NCBI GenBank assembly: GCA_008931825.1
Contig: QXVZ01020107.1
Coordinates: 1-64,000, forward strand
DNA length: 64,000 bases
Source of the DNA: Phallusia fumigata
Taxonomy: Eukaryota > Chordata > Ascidiacea > Phlebobranchia > Ascidiidae
Direction: 5' to 3'
The notes below the pieces were generated by a model. It did no database searches and was not told the origin of the DNA. It saw only the letters and a list, made by a program, of their open reading frames with translations. The stretch's first letter is position 1. The number at the start of each line of letters is the position of its first letter. A program made the position numbers and the translations under genes. Below are positions 43,203 to 55,507 of the stretch, piece after piece.

Positions 43203-44385
43203 TTAAAACCGGCGCTAAAATGCCAGAAAATCATAGGTTTGGAGTTCACATGTTATAAATTGGCTGCCAGAATTTTACACAACTAAATGTATGTTAAGTA
43301 TGCCGATGACCCATATGACCTTTTAACTAATTCCGAAACAAACAGGTTTGAAGCAAAAGATATTGTTTGCTTTAAGACACTAGCTCCTGACTCAGAAAGC
43401 AACAAGGTGTATGGATAACAGTAAAAATGACCTATTATTTAGGGAAAAGCCAAACTATAAATCTGTAACTGCATGGAAGATATATTTATACATATGACTT
43501 ACTAAAAGTTGTACCAAAAGTTACTTATATGTGTATGTTATTTTTTGGGGGAAGGGGAAAAAGTCGTGGAAAAAGGGCCATATGCAATCCCACAAATGCA
43601 ACAGACTTATTATCAGGTACTAGTACAAAATACTTGGTTTCTTTTAATTTGTCCTCCTTGAGCCGAACAACAGCTAAACGCGTTATGATCACAATGCTAC
43701 CTGTCTTATCGAAATTACAATGAATCTTATTTTGTTTCTATTTTTATTTTTTTGAAGTCGATATTTTTGTCAACTCCTGCGACCGCGACGGAATTAGAAC
43801 CCACAACCTCGCGAGAACAAGGCAGGCGCCCTAACCAAAGCGACCTGACATATTTGGTCATGGTCAAATATAGTTGATTTAGTTTGCATACACAAGACCT
43901 TTATTGGACAGATAGTTAGATAAGCGTGCACCAAATTCAACTGCAAAATTGAAACCGCTGTAAAGTCATACGCAAATTCAATCATAGATTTACAGCATAC
44001 ATAATCTACTAACAGATTTCGATTCAGTTTAATTTGCAACATATACAGGGTACAGAAGCGAATTTTCAAAAAATTATCTTCGAAGTTTACATGGATTTTT
44101 GTTCAAAGCCAAACCGTATTCACATAACCATCGTTTAATACATGGTTTGAGATGTATTCTTCGCCTAAGCAACAACCTCAACAAGTCTGTTAATAATATT
44201 AAAACTTACTAAATTATCCGAAACAATAAAGTTGGCAAGCATAGCAAAAAGCAATTGGCAAATATGTCGTGAACAACAAACTTTCTGTACTAAATAGAAT
44301 AGTTGGCAAACATGGCTTTTTACAACAACATTTCTATGCTAAATAAATATCTTCATGGATTCAATTCATGATCTTCCTGTGGTGC
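43203..44385. other. intergenic; holds a SINE
   Basis: A first-family SINE lies at about 43655-43855 on the minus strand. Its B box reads GTTGTGGGTTCTAATTCCG and its body includes CGCGTTATGATC and CTACCTGTCTTATCG. Nothing else was recognised. Confidence 0.5.
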
Positions 44386-47300
44386 TCAGATAGTCACAGC
44401 AAGTGGGATTTTCTCTGGCAGCAAATAGTCGTAAGCTATCTTGGAGCCTTGATTGCGAGATCGCATGACGGACGACAAACGTTGGAGTTCGTCCCTGAAA
44501 TGCACGACTGCTCTTTGCGCTGAATCCTCGATGAACAACGATGTCGGGTAGTCGGCCAAATAAATCTGCAACGGGTGGAGATAATTAAAACTTAACTTTT
44601 GCCCTGTGTAGTGAAATTAGCAAAGTGTGAAGTTTAGGTTTGTGACCTTTCGATGCCGTTTTGTCCCCGAAAGTTTGACTTTGGTTATCCAGGTTTTAAG
44701 ATTTATTGCTTTTACAAGCAGAGTAAACAAACTTAAAAAAACTTCCAGAGAGCTCGTATGCAATGAATACATTGATGCAAACTGATGTACTGATGGCAAA
44801 AGCCATGGTTTTAACGTTTGGATTCACTATATGCAGACTCTCTGGTAGTTTTTTATTTGCTCTTTAAGTGGGCGTGTTGTGTTCCTAGAACTTAATGGAG
44901 CATAGTGAGAAGCATTGTCAGTGCTGTGGAAACATTGAAACGCTCGTTGAATCTATGGCGTTAGCTTGGGTTTTTTATTTTAAACAGTCAAAATACAAGT
45001 AGGGAAAAATACTGATAAGAGTCGAAGTAAAGGTTACTCTACAGAAAAGAATACCTGATCATCCGGTTGCTTAGAGAAGATGTGTGCGACGGACGCCTGA
45101 AGACAGCTTAGTGGTTTACTTGGCAGAGTTTGCATCACTGTATCNCAGCAAGTGGGATTTTCTCTGGCAGCAAATAATCGTAAGCTATCTTGGATCCTTG
45201 GTTGCGAGATCGCATGATGGACGACAAACGTTGGAGTTCGTCCCTGAAATGCACGACTGCCCTTTGCGCTGAATCCTCGATGAACAGCGAGGTCGGGTAG
45301 TCGGCCAAATAGATCTGCAACGGGTGGAGATAATTGAAACTTAACTTTTGCCCTGTGTAGTTAAATTAACAAAGTGTAAAGTTTAAGTTTGTGACCTTTC
45401 GATGCCGTTTTTATCCCCGAAAGTTTGACTTTGGTTATCCAGGTTTTTAAGATTTATTGCTTTTACAAGCAGAGTAAACAAACTTAAAAAAACTTCCAGA
45501 GAGCTCGTATGCAATGAATACATTGATGCAAACTGATGTACTGATGGCAAAAGCCATGGTTTCAACGTTTGGAATCACTATATGCAGACTCTCCGGTAGT
45601 TTTTTATTTGTTCTTTAAGTGGGCGTGTTGTGTTCCTAGAACTTAATGAAGCATAGTGAAAAGCATAGTCTGTGCTGTGGAAACGTTAAAAAGCTTCAAT
45701 CTATCGCGTTAGCTTGCGTTTTTTATTTTAAACAGTCAAATTGGAGTAGGGAAAAATGCTAATTAAAGTCGAAGTAAAGGTTACTCTACAGAAGAGAATA
45801 CCTGATCATCCGGTTGCTTAGAGAAGATGTGTGCGACGGACGCTTGAAGACAGCTGAGTGGTTTACTCGGCAGAGTTTGCATCACTGTATCATGAGTTGT
45901 CTTAAAAAAGTGAAAGCCATTGTTAAATTTCTACCAAGGTTTATGTCTCAGACGCCACATTGGAGGTAATTTCCCACCTTTCCTTTCTCGATAGGTGGCG
46001 GTAAAGAGATGCTGAACGGAGCATTCGGGACGTTAATGCAGATGTCGAAAATTCCGTTCGTCACCGACGCGTAGCGACACGAAGCGGTAAAAATGAGTGA
46101 CGTCACAAAGTCGCACAGCTCATCCACGGTAAGAAAGCTATTAGGGACACCTGGACAAAAATATGTTTTTTTTTCATTCTGTAGGGTTACAGGGCTTTTG
46201 CTTGTCCTTTTTGGGAACAGCAAACAATGTCTGACAGAAAAACGACAAATTGTGTTTCTCAATGAGCCACAGCGCTAGGTAAAAATGATAGAATCCCAAA
46301 CCGTCTTCAAGAATTAAGAAACCAGTTGATTGTGTTTAACTGCAGGTTTACCATGTAGAGTGCATATTGGAATGAATCGCTATAAATCAGTTTAAACAAA
46401 TGTGTTTTTGTGTTACAAAAACCTCAAATGAGGGAAAGTTGCTATACTGCTGACGAGACAATGGGCTCGATATTTTAAAAAAACATTTTCTGGTCCGCGT
46501 GAGAAAAATGGTTGGAAAATAGTGGTCTATGACTGTGGATTGTACGAAACGAGTGAGTTGCGATCACTACCTTTGTCTTTTCCATCCTGCCAGGCAAAAC
46601 CCTCGTTCCGGATCTCTTTGATACACTTTTGCAGTTCCTCATCCTCTTGTACTTCCTGAAGACGCAACACAACATTGAGCCATTTGTCTTAAAATTTTAA
46701 ATGTTGCGAGGTTGTCAAATTCTCATTGGCTTGACAGTGTAAGAATAAACGCCATGACAAAAATATTTCAATGATTTAAACAGGTTAAAGCGAACTACAG
46801 AAAAAGATGCTTTGCAGTTACAACAAAAATCTTTGCAAACTACTTAAAATGGTACAAAGCCAAACCTCCTCGAAGCACAGGCGCGCAACAAATAAATCTA
46901 ATTTGTCATACCTCGTTTCCCTGGTAAAATAAGCTCATCATTTTCCCTGTAAAACGTCGAATACAATCCCACAGCATCAACGCGTCGTCCCTGAAGTAAT
47001 AACCCGGGAGCTTGGAGCGATTGTCGGTTCCATTTGAAGCCAGAAGTCTACGAATGTTCAGCTGGTCGTACTGGAAGTTGCGATAAGCTGATTTCAGAAG
47101 ATGCTGTTGCGAGCCACCGCCTATGGAATAGGTTTTGTGATGTTAGAGAAAGTTACGCCAACATATTTAGTCGCAGGGTTTTTGAAGAGTCTTGAAATTG
47201 GAGAGTTGGTTTCAAAAAACCTAATTTGACCAGAGTCATAATCAGCACAATACTGCACTTGATTTAACTCAATGATGCTAACTCGACTTAATTCGAGTAA

Positions 47301-50300
47301 CTTCTGGAAAACTACTCGACTTAAAAAACGGTTATTTTCCGGTGTAGAGAACAATTGTGTAGAAAACACAAACATTGTTGAACAGGTGTTGTAAATCGCA
47401 CACCAACAAAAAGCAAAGATTAACTTGTCTTGGTTAAGACATAACTTTCTGTTGTGACTCGTCTTGAGTCCTGTTACACCAAAGACTCAACTTGACTCGG
47501 TTGAAGAAACTCGGACTTAATTCGGAAAAGTTACTCGACTTTGTTGACGACATTAGACAGTCATCAAGGGAGTTAAAAATTAGTCTACTACACTTAGGGA
47601 CAGGAAAACAAACGAATAATTTGTGATGTGAATTTCGCTGTGAAAAATCTTACCAAATGACATTAGACGGTCGAGAGCGCCCCCGTTAGCAAGCAGTTGT
47701 TTTCGCAGGAGCATGTTTCCACCACTGACATAACGAAGATGCGGAGATAGAAGTTTCAAGACAGGGTGGTTGACTGACAAGCAGCGGCGGATTCCCAATG
47801 CAAACGGTTCCAGAACAAGATGAGTCTGAAGCAGCTTTTCAGCCAACTGAAAATACAGTGAAATAAAAATTTGGTACGGAAAGTCATGTCAATCGGTTCG
47901 CGTTTGCTTGCGATGGTTTATCAGACGGCATTGCTCCAACCCAGAGGAACCCGATGGGTTGAACCAAATTGAAGTCACCAACTTCAAAAAATCAAAAAAA
48001 ATCAAATAAAAAATGATCCACCGGAACTGCAATGAGGCAGGTAGCTCCACGGCGGACTCATATTGAGCATAACGCATTCGGGCGTTGTTCCGTCCCCCGA
48101 GGATAAAAATGAAACAAACAAACAAACCTATTAAAGATTAGTGATGTTCAAAAGATATCATAGAGAATAGACGAGTGTTTAATTGTGAATGACATGCGAT
48201 CTGCTCTGATACGTTCATGCAGTCCACGTACGACTACAGCACTATTTATATGTGAATCACAGTCGCCAGGCCTGCAAGAAGCGTTATACCGAATCATAGT
48301 CGACCTTCCAAGCATTTACATTCCACAAGCAGTAGAAAAAGCTAGCCTGCGGCGGGATTCGTCTTGCAGGACTGGCATACTATGACTGCGATTCGTATGT
48401 GAGTGTGCCGTTATCATTTGCCTTCATAAAAGCTTCAGGTATAAGCCAATATCCAACACGCGCATGTATATCATTCTCAATTAATTGAAACGTATTTTGT
48501 GAGTGTATGAAGTCAATGTGGAGAAATTTTAGCGAGCAAAGTAATTTATCCGACTCTCACCATCTGTACGTTGCTCTCTGCGTTCCGGAAATACATCTTT
48601 GCGATCATCCAGTCGCAATCAGAGTCGTTGGGCGTCCAAATCGGATTATTTACGTTCGGTTGTTGCAACAGTTGTATGGCGATTGGCACCAAGTTTTTCT
48701 TGTAATTGGCGTACAGCAGACACATCGGAGTACAAGAGAAGAAGACGGAATTGTTGAGAGGGTTCCGGCCGCACGGCAGGCCCTCCAAGACCTCTAAATC
48801 CACGATGTATATGTTGCCATCCTGGAAACACAATGATTAAGGTAATGATCACTGATTGTTACAAGTACGGCTTTATAGTGGGATTTCAAACAAACTTCGT
48901 GACATCTGCAAAGCTTCGTAGACGTTTAAATTAGATATCTGAACCCAAATGTACAGTCCAATTTCAAGTGTTAACATTTAAGTGTTATTGTGTACAATAA
49001 AACAAATGTTTTGCTTGCTTGTCCAAAATATTCGCTTCAGCGTCAAAAACATAACCAAGAAAAATTGGCCGTGACAAAAACTAGACACAATGCGTGACAA
49101 TCGCGTCTGACCTTGATTTCCTCTTCCAAGGTCATTCCTCTAGTGAGGAGCGATCCCACCATAGAGTTGGTGACCGGAAACTTTTTCGGAAGGAAGTCGC
49201 ATCTCTTCATCACAGTCGGGTTGCATCCGTTCATGATCTGGCGCCCAAACTCTTCATCACTCTCCCAACTACACGAAGCACGAAAGTGAGACAACATTAA
49301 CGTTTGTTAACCAGGAAAACTTGCGTCACGAGAATGTCGATGGACGAATGTAATTAAAAATATTTTTATCTCCGCGAAGTAGCTTTTAATAAATTTCCAA
49401 CGGCCAATTAGCCTCTGGAGAAAATATCACGTGACCTATATTATCAATTGATTTCAAATAACAAAAAAAACACACACATAAAAGCCTGTAAGGCGGAAGT
49501 CAAATCAGTCAAATCCAGGAATAAAATTAGCTGAGAGAAATTGTAAAACCACACCAAGATAGTGATTTGTAGCGATAATACCAATATAGCGGTTGTAAAA
49601 CGGCAGAAATAATACGTTCTTCAGCATGTACGTTTTTGGTCAAACTAGAAGCTGATTGTAATATATCTTACTTCTGGTGAAAGTCGGGTATCTTGGGAAG
49701 TTTCGGATGGGAGAAAACGTTCTTGATTTCCGCCAAGTTCTCACACTTGTCAAAAACGCCTGAACACAAATTGACAGGAAGATTAGAAACATTTTGTCTG
49801 CTTTGTCAGCAGCTGGGGTTTCTTCCTTAAAAACTTGTTTGATTTATAAACCAGAAAGATCTTGACAACATTTTTTTGCATATGATTCAAAGCGGTTACC
49901 CTGAAACTTGTCGAAGAGGTAATTCTTGGAGTTCTTTCTTGATTCGTCAAACTCCTTCATCATTCCCTCATCCAGCCGAAAATTACGAGGTAGATCCTCC
50001 ATGCAATCACCCGCCATATAACCTTGTAAAATACATGATTTGGTTACAACCTTAAGTTCAATCGGCTGTGGTTGTTCGCAAAGAGAGAAACAGTTCTGAA
50101 TTACAATTATTTATTAACTTGAGACGACACTGATGCGATTTTTGTTTGAAGGAAACTACAGAATGTCATTTTATTCAAATACCATACTTGCCGGCAACTT
50201 GTTTGTAGTAAATACTTTATGTAATAAACGTTTCATCAATCGCTGTTGTCATCGTTATTGCAAAAAAATCTCTGCCTCAAAGTGTATCCACGATATACAA

Positions 50301-52476
50301 GCTCTCTTGCATTTTTATCAAACATATGCTGGCCCAAATAGTTCTTAAAAGCGACATGCTTTATTCATCAAACGTTTCGGCAACAACTCATGCCATCATC
50401 AGTGATACTTATTTGGGCCAGTATATTTTTGATGAGAATTATGACCAGATCCGCGTTTAGTGCTCTGGCATTTTGTTCTTAGATTTGCTTCTTTTCAAAT
50501 CCATGCCGCGTGTTACCGAGTTATTTATAGGACCTTACTAGCTGATAAAACTGTACATATTTGGTTTAACAAGGACATCAAAATAAACCAGGATCATTGG
50601 TAATAGCAACCTATGTAATAACGTAGGGAAATCACTTTGGATATTCGCAGTGCAGGCTGATCCAAAACGAGCCTATCACTGTGAAGTGTTGGTGCTGTTT
50701 ATCTAAGAACTATCACGTGGTGGTTACCTGGCAACCCCTGAGCTTCCTCGTCATCCGGAGATCGCCACTTGATGTCGCGTCTTTTCATCGCGAGTTCGTT
50801 CTTCCGGTGAGAGATGAGGACCGGGTTCTCCTCATGTTGAGGAAGTTTGGCTGAAATGTGGTTCCGATTTAATACATTGCAAAACCAATAAATGCTATTT
50901 AGCTACACAATTCGTTTTAAATATTCTCAATAGGAAGACATAAGCCAGTACTTGTGTATGAAACATATTCTACGTTTCGCTGTTGATCACAGCAGCGTTT
51001 GTCGAAACGTAGAAAATGTTTCATACACAAGTACTTGCTTGTATCTTCCTATTGAGAATACATACCAACATAAGCTAGTAGTAAACAAGTGCAATCGACT
51101 CTTGCTTAATTTTGTTGACATAAATATAAGGTATTTAGGGAAAAAGTTTTCCAACCGTTTTAAAGTTAGGCAAGACGAAATCATAATTTTTTAAGCCGTT
51201 TCGATTCCTAGGTCTTCTAATGGACATTTTAGAGTTTTTTATGTTTTTTCACGAGGCTCGAACCCGATCCCGAGAACGAATCACCAGAGCATTTTAGGTT
51301 ATTCATCCTTGTAACCCAGTCCCACCTGTTCCAATAGCGACATCGGTTGTACCGGTCACCCACATGTTAATCGGGAACCGGTAGATGGCGCTGTCCCCTC
51401 CTTTCTGGATCGTCACCGAAACCACGTACCAGTCCGCAAACATTCCAGATTCGTCGTATTCTTAAATATCAAATGTAATTTTGACGCAGGCATATATATG
51501 AGAACTGTAAATGTTTATTTAAAGCGAACAGTTTCAAAAGCAACATTTAGAAAACTTATAAACATGCGTAATCATAAACTTACATTCCAAAGCCGTACGT
51601 GCCTGCGATAACAGCTCACACGTTCAAGGGTTAGGCAGCCTTTACCAGAGGACAACGATATGTTTAAAGGGAACGTTTTCAAAAATTTCTCAAACCAACT
51701 TCGCGTTAAAATGCGAACAAAAGTTTTAGATACTAATAGTATGTATACTAATAGTCAGAATCACAGACTGACCAGTGTAAATTTGTTGCAATTTTGATTT
51801 TGATTTCTGAAAATTGTCTTTTTTTTACTTACTTATAGTCAGAATCACCGGCTGCCCAATGTCCTCTAGCTTGACCTTGAAGCGATCCACGCGGCCACGT
51901 TCAAAATCGTCATGGAAGGAATTGTCAAGTTTGGCAAGGGAGGTTTTATCACCGCTTGCACCAGTAATTGCTATTGAGACGTTCGAGTCGGTTCCGGCAT
52001 ATTTCATCGAACCAGTCTAGGAAAAATGTAAATCAAGATTACAATTGTTGTTCCTTTCGCTTTTTTCAGCTTTTTTGCCAAAACCTATACAACGTAGTAA
52101 ACCTGACGCATTGAAAAATACATTCAGAAGGGCCGAAACGTGCGATATTATGCACTGTCCCAAACATACCAAACATTTTGCTTTTTCGACTAATCCCAGC
52201 AAAGCCTAAAATAAACTAATACACCAAAAAAGGAAACAAAAGCATACGTTTTGAAATGATGAAAAAAATGATTTCCCGAAACGACATAAAAACAAAGAAT
52301 TTTAGATGAGGATAAATTATTGTTTGAGCTTTTTCAAAGAGCCATATTTGCCGGTTTACCCAATGTCTTACCGTGACAGTAATGTTGTAAATGACCTTCC
52401 CTTCGTCACGGAACGGGCTTGGTGGAATCAAGTGTTGCATGGCGTTGGATTTCATGTTGCGAAAGTTTTCCAACAT
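44386..52476 (-). CDS. animal lipoxygenase homologue, predicted catalytically inactive
   Basis: Fourteen exons: 52476-52372, 52016-51833, 51460-51326, 50850-50728, 50022-49900, 49759-49672, 49268-49112, 48821-48561, 47846-47654, 47120-46912, 46655-46571, 46150-45978, 45900-45802, 44565-44386; 2115 nt in phase, 704 residues (animal LOX about 660-700). N-terminal PLAT-type domain (YNITVTTGSMKYAGTDSNVS, DDFERGRVDRFKV), then the LOX domain: DEEFGRQIMNGCNPTVMKRC, VPIAIQLLQQPN, RDDALMLWD, C-terminal IPLAVTI. Aligned without gaps to human 5-LOX from memory, the five iron ligands read: His367 to Lys (AEKLLQTH), His372 kept, His550 to Tyr and Asn554 to Thr (TASCRYASVTNG), C-terminal Ile kept. Loss of three ligands with an intact long frame suggests a pseudoenzyme with a binding or regulatory role. 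The last exon is duplicated by an assembly join at 45145. Confidence 0.9.
44397..45893 (-). repeat. assembly duplication of the last lipoxygenase exons
   Basis: 44397-45144 and 45146-45893 are colinear and about 95 percent alike by eye. Each contains the final exon (IYLADYPTSLFIEDSAQRAV) and the exon before it (partial in the left copy). The n at 45145 separates them. Best explained as two alleles of one locus whose contig ends were placed side by side. Confidence 0.85.
44740..44851. repeat. MITE copy, AACTTCCAGAGAGC family
   Basis: Inverted ends AAACTTCCAGAGAGCTCGTA and GACTCTCTGGTAGTTTT. The allelic copy lies at 45491-45602. It sits in the last lipoxygenase intron. Confidence 0.65.
47905..48130 (+). 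repeat. tRNA-derived SINE copy, first family
   Basis: Plus-strand copy with TTGCTCCAACCCAGAGGAAC, GAAGTCACCAACTTC, ACCGGAACTGCAATGAGGCA, GAGCATAACGCATTCGGGCG and a CAAACAAACAAAC tail. The tRNA head is mostly lost. It lies in the lipoxygenase intron between exons 8 and 9. Confidence 0.65.
50329..50434. repeat. palindromic MITE, CTGGCCCAAATA family, with the clearest hammerhead-like core
   Basis: Inverted ends CTGGCCCAAATA and TATTTGGGCCAG. The minus strand between them reads CTGATGA, then a GGCA/TGCC stem, then GAAACG. The neighbouring 50215-50300 carries a diverged copy of the other core (reverse complement of CATCAATCGCTGTTGTCATC). Confidence 0.7.
50923..51059. repeat. palindromic MITE, near-perfect 137-bp inverted repeat
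   Basis: ATTCTCAATAGGAAGA at the left matches the reverse complement at the right. The arms continue through AAGCCAGTACTTGTGTATGA and CTACGTTTCG to a centre at about 50990. The full-length ends (ATTCTCAATAGGAAGAtac) define the family termini better than the copy at 2812-2943. It lies in a lipoxygenase intron. Confidence 0.85.
51240..51345 (-). repeat. tRNA-derived SINE fragment, second family
   Basis: The minus strand has TTCTCGGGATCGGGTTCGAGCC, the same T-arm module as at 5757-5882. Its right end abuts lipoxygenase exon 3 (51326). Confidence 0.4.
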
Positions 52477-52519
52477 CTTGCGTTGAGTCGGTGGTTGATG
52501 AGAGCGAGGGAGAGATGAA

Positions 52520-53840
52520 AGAAGAATGTGGGTTTCACAAACTTAGAGCTGCGAAATCAGTAAAACAAATATTCAATTATTGAAATGCATCCTCGGATCC
52601 AGTTTAATGCAGAATTACAAACTTTAAAACTTAAGGTCGAGGCAAAGATATTTACTGCATTTATTTAATATTCAACATTAAGGCTGTTTACTGTCGTATT
52701 CAAAATACGATGAATTGCAATTCGTAATAATTTTTAAAACTTACAAAAGTAAAAAGCTTTTTTCGTATTGCACAACATTTATCAAAACTTACATCAAATA
52801 ACTGTTGTAATTTTATTTATCTGTTGCAGCAGTTAACTTGTGAAACGAAAAGTCAATGTTACATTCCAACGTTATGTAAACGTCCACGCCCTAATTTAAA
52901 CGCAGGAAGGGTTAACGTACACATACGCAATACTACGTGATCATAAATCTCCAACTGTGTGTCGTTTTAATTTTCGTCGTGTAATAATTACGTTTTTGTT
53001 GCCTTTTGTTTTTGTGTCAGTAAATACAAGTTATTTGGCGTATTTTTTAAGTTCTTATCGCTTGTGCGTCAAAAGTCCAACCAACTTTTCTAAAGGCGTC
53101 GCATCAAAAAAAATATTTGAGAAACACTGTTATATGTTACAGGCCACAGTTCCGAGCAATTGTTTCATTCGTTTCTAAACCGAATGCAACAGAGCTGATA
53201 CACAACGCAAAGCTGTTCAACCAACAAAAAACTTCCGTAGCTTCCCATCTGTTGCGCTACATACTTCTACTGCTCAGCTACTGAACTGTGGCTCTCCAAC
53301 AAGCGTTATATAAGCCACAGAGAGCAGGCAATTAGACTTACTTTAAACAAGTGTTTGTAAATATAACTTGTTAAGTGCATACTGAATTGCCTAACTGTGG
53401 ATAATCGGGTTTGGGGAGTTTATTTTTGAAAGTGCAATGCCAGGCGCATTGGTTTAGGAATATTAGCGCATATGGCGGATGGGAAAAGAGGATTAGGTGT
53501 TAGTAAAGTGCAACCTAAATACAAAGTGTTGTTTTATGTGGTGGTAAAAGTGAAGGGTGTTTATTTGCGTATTTACGATGTCTAGGTTATCGAAGATTTT
53601 AAAATGGACCCAAAACTAAAATTGAGAACTTTCAATGCAAGTTGGAATAGAAATAAATGAATAAAATTTTACATGTAAATGTTTTCCTAGTGTCGGTTGA
53701 ATTTGCAAAGTTTTCCAAACTGTTTTACAGTTTTGTTGTTTTTCCATTTATTTTCTCTATCTCCAGCGCGGCCCCAGTAAATCTACGTCTACATTTTATT
53801 GGTTAAACATAATCCTTAAAAATGCTACGACTCCCATTAA
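52520..53840. other. upstream of the lipoxygenase gene; no gene found
   Basis: AT-rich with scattered homopolymers. No ORF shows family features. A promoter for the lipoxygenase gene is expected near the left end but no motif was decisive. Confidence 0.5.
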
Positions 53841-53844
53841 AACG

Positions 53845-54036
53845 GGGGTTCTTAACCACGGGTGCTCGTACCCTACAAAGGGTACTAGATCTGTTTCTAA
53901 GGGTGCTAGGATGCTGAATCATTGTGGTCAGTTATACATATAAGATGGAAAATTACTTTCGGAAATCACACATGTGTAAAATACCAGAAGTGATTTCTAT
54001 GGGTATCGACAAGAAAAGACGTTAAGAATCACTGAC
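53845..54036. mobile_element. hAT-type MITE, diverged
   Basis: Left end GGGGGTTCTTAACCACGGGTGC and right end GTTAAGAATCACTGAC are imperfect inverted repeats. The internal CTCGTACCCTACAAAGGGTAC palindrome is typical of short hAT elements. Target duplication not clear. Confidence 0.5.
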
Positions 54037-54039
54037 CTA

Positions 54040-55100
54040 ACCTGTTATTGTGTGGTTCAGCTTGTTCGCCCTTTCATTACAATATTATGCGCATCTGGGG
54101 CTTCGCACTTCCCTTTAAATGAAAATAACGCACACGTTGCTTTGTTGTGTAATGACAGGTGGGTCTGTTTTTTAGGGCTGTTAAGATATCAATTTGCTTT
54201 TAGTATATTAACTATATTTTCACGATGCATGACAAAAACGTAAAAACGACAAAAGATGTTTTTCTATATTTTCCGAATATCACAGGTGAGTAGTGTTTTT
54301 GTGGTAGTTATTTTTTTTAATTGTTACAGTTTTACTAAATAAACTGTTGCTACCAGGCAACCAGATTTTATGAATTTATGAAGGCTCTTGTGGCAAATGT
54401 CCTATTAAGGTCGTGTTCCTCATGGTGAATAACACTCCAAGCGCGAAATACAACACATCAGGATAAAAAACGAAAAAATGAAAACAGTCGACGCACTGAG
54501 GTAGACGACCTGAATAGGACGTGGCATGTTTCTTGTTTCAAAAAGGCCCCTTTTGAAAAGATGGTTGGGCTTTCGACGTACTAACGTTAATAATCAAATT
54601 AGACCGCTTGTTTCAAAATTATATTTGTCGATAAAAACTATATGTTTTTAATTAATATGCGACGCCCTTAGAAAATTAAAACGGCGCACAGTTCGAGATC
54701 CACAGTCTTTAGGTCACAATTGTTAAAACCGTGTAACATCACTGAATGAATGAGGTCGAACCTCTGAAAGACGGTAAACACAAAACTATACCAACGGCCC
54801 TTTTGAACGTTTTAATTTTGCCTCAAATAAACTCATATTTTAACAGGTCCAGGTTTGAACGTTGGTCTCATCCGATTGTCGCCTGTTGCTTTCGTTATTT
54901 GCAATTCGTACTTGTGTCGGTTGTGTTCAAATTCCAAGTTCCAGTATTCGTTTGGCAAGTTTCGACGCTGAGAAGAAACAGTGACATGTTTTGGACTTCA
55001 CACCAATTAAATGGTCTCAAAATTGCCTGATATATCTTTTATAATCGGTTATTGCATTATTGAAATAGATATTTCTTCACATTCACTGCTTTATTGTGCC
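54040..55100 (+). repeat. old segmental repeat, left unit
   Basis: Two blocks recur to the right. 54213-54300 (MHDKNVKTTKDVFLYF frame, then GTGAGTAGTGTT) matches 56377-56440. 54810-55100 (GTCCAGGTTTGAACGTTGGT onward) matches 58520-58810. Similarity is about 75 percent by eye. The spacing differs between units, so later insertions or deletions are implied. Confidence 0.6.
54225..54285 (+). CDS. possible short coding exon, left copy
   Basis: ATG opens MHDKNVKTTKDVFLYFPNIT and is followed by a consensus donor GTGAGTAGTG. The right copy (about 56376-56436) keeps the frame, the start and the donor with several substitutions and no indel. No family recognised; it might be an element-borne sequence. 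Confidence 0.25.
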
Positions 55101-55419
55101 ATTTATATCCTGACTAAGCGCTCCAAACCAGTGACGCAATGACTACAGTCAGTTAAAAAAAATTTTCAGAGGACTCGATTCACTGATAGTAAAATTGAAA
55201 GTTGACCAATTGAGGTTCGTTTTTTCAACTTTGCATCGTCTTAAAAGCCTTATTGTACTGCGAAATTGACAGATAACATTTTTTTCATTGTTTGCTAATG
55301 TTAACATATGTTAAAGAATTACGTTTCGTATGTGTCCGGGGCAAACTTGTTTGTGTTTGATGGGTGTTAAAGCGATAGCAAGTTGCCTTTATTAAAAACA
55401 CTACTTCCATAGTGAATAC

Positions 55420-55507
55420 AGTTTATTGCAAACCTGATAACGACAACAGCGATTGTCGGAAAGTTTGCATTACAATGTATTCACTACTAACAAGTTCTCT
55501 GGCAGCT
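55420..55507 (+). repeat. MITE fragment with hairpin core
   Basis: CCTGATAACGACAACAGCGA, TTGTCGGAAAG, then CAAGTTCTCTGGCAGC at the right end. Same family as 7640-7716. Confidence 0.6.

Noticed and set aside
44386-45320. Tandem duplication of the lipoxygenase 3' end as a real event
   Set aside because: The repeat boundary coincides exactly with a single n and the left copy is cut in mid-exon; unmerged alleles are more likely.
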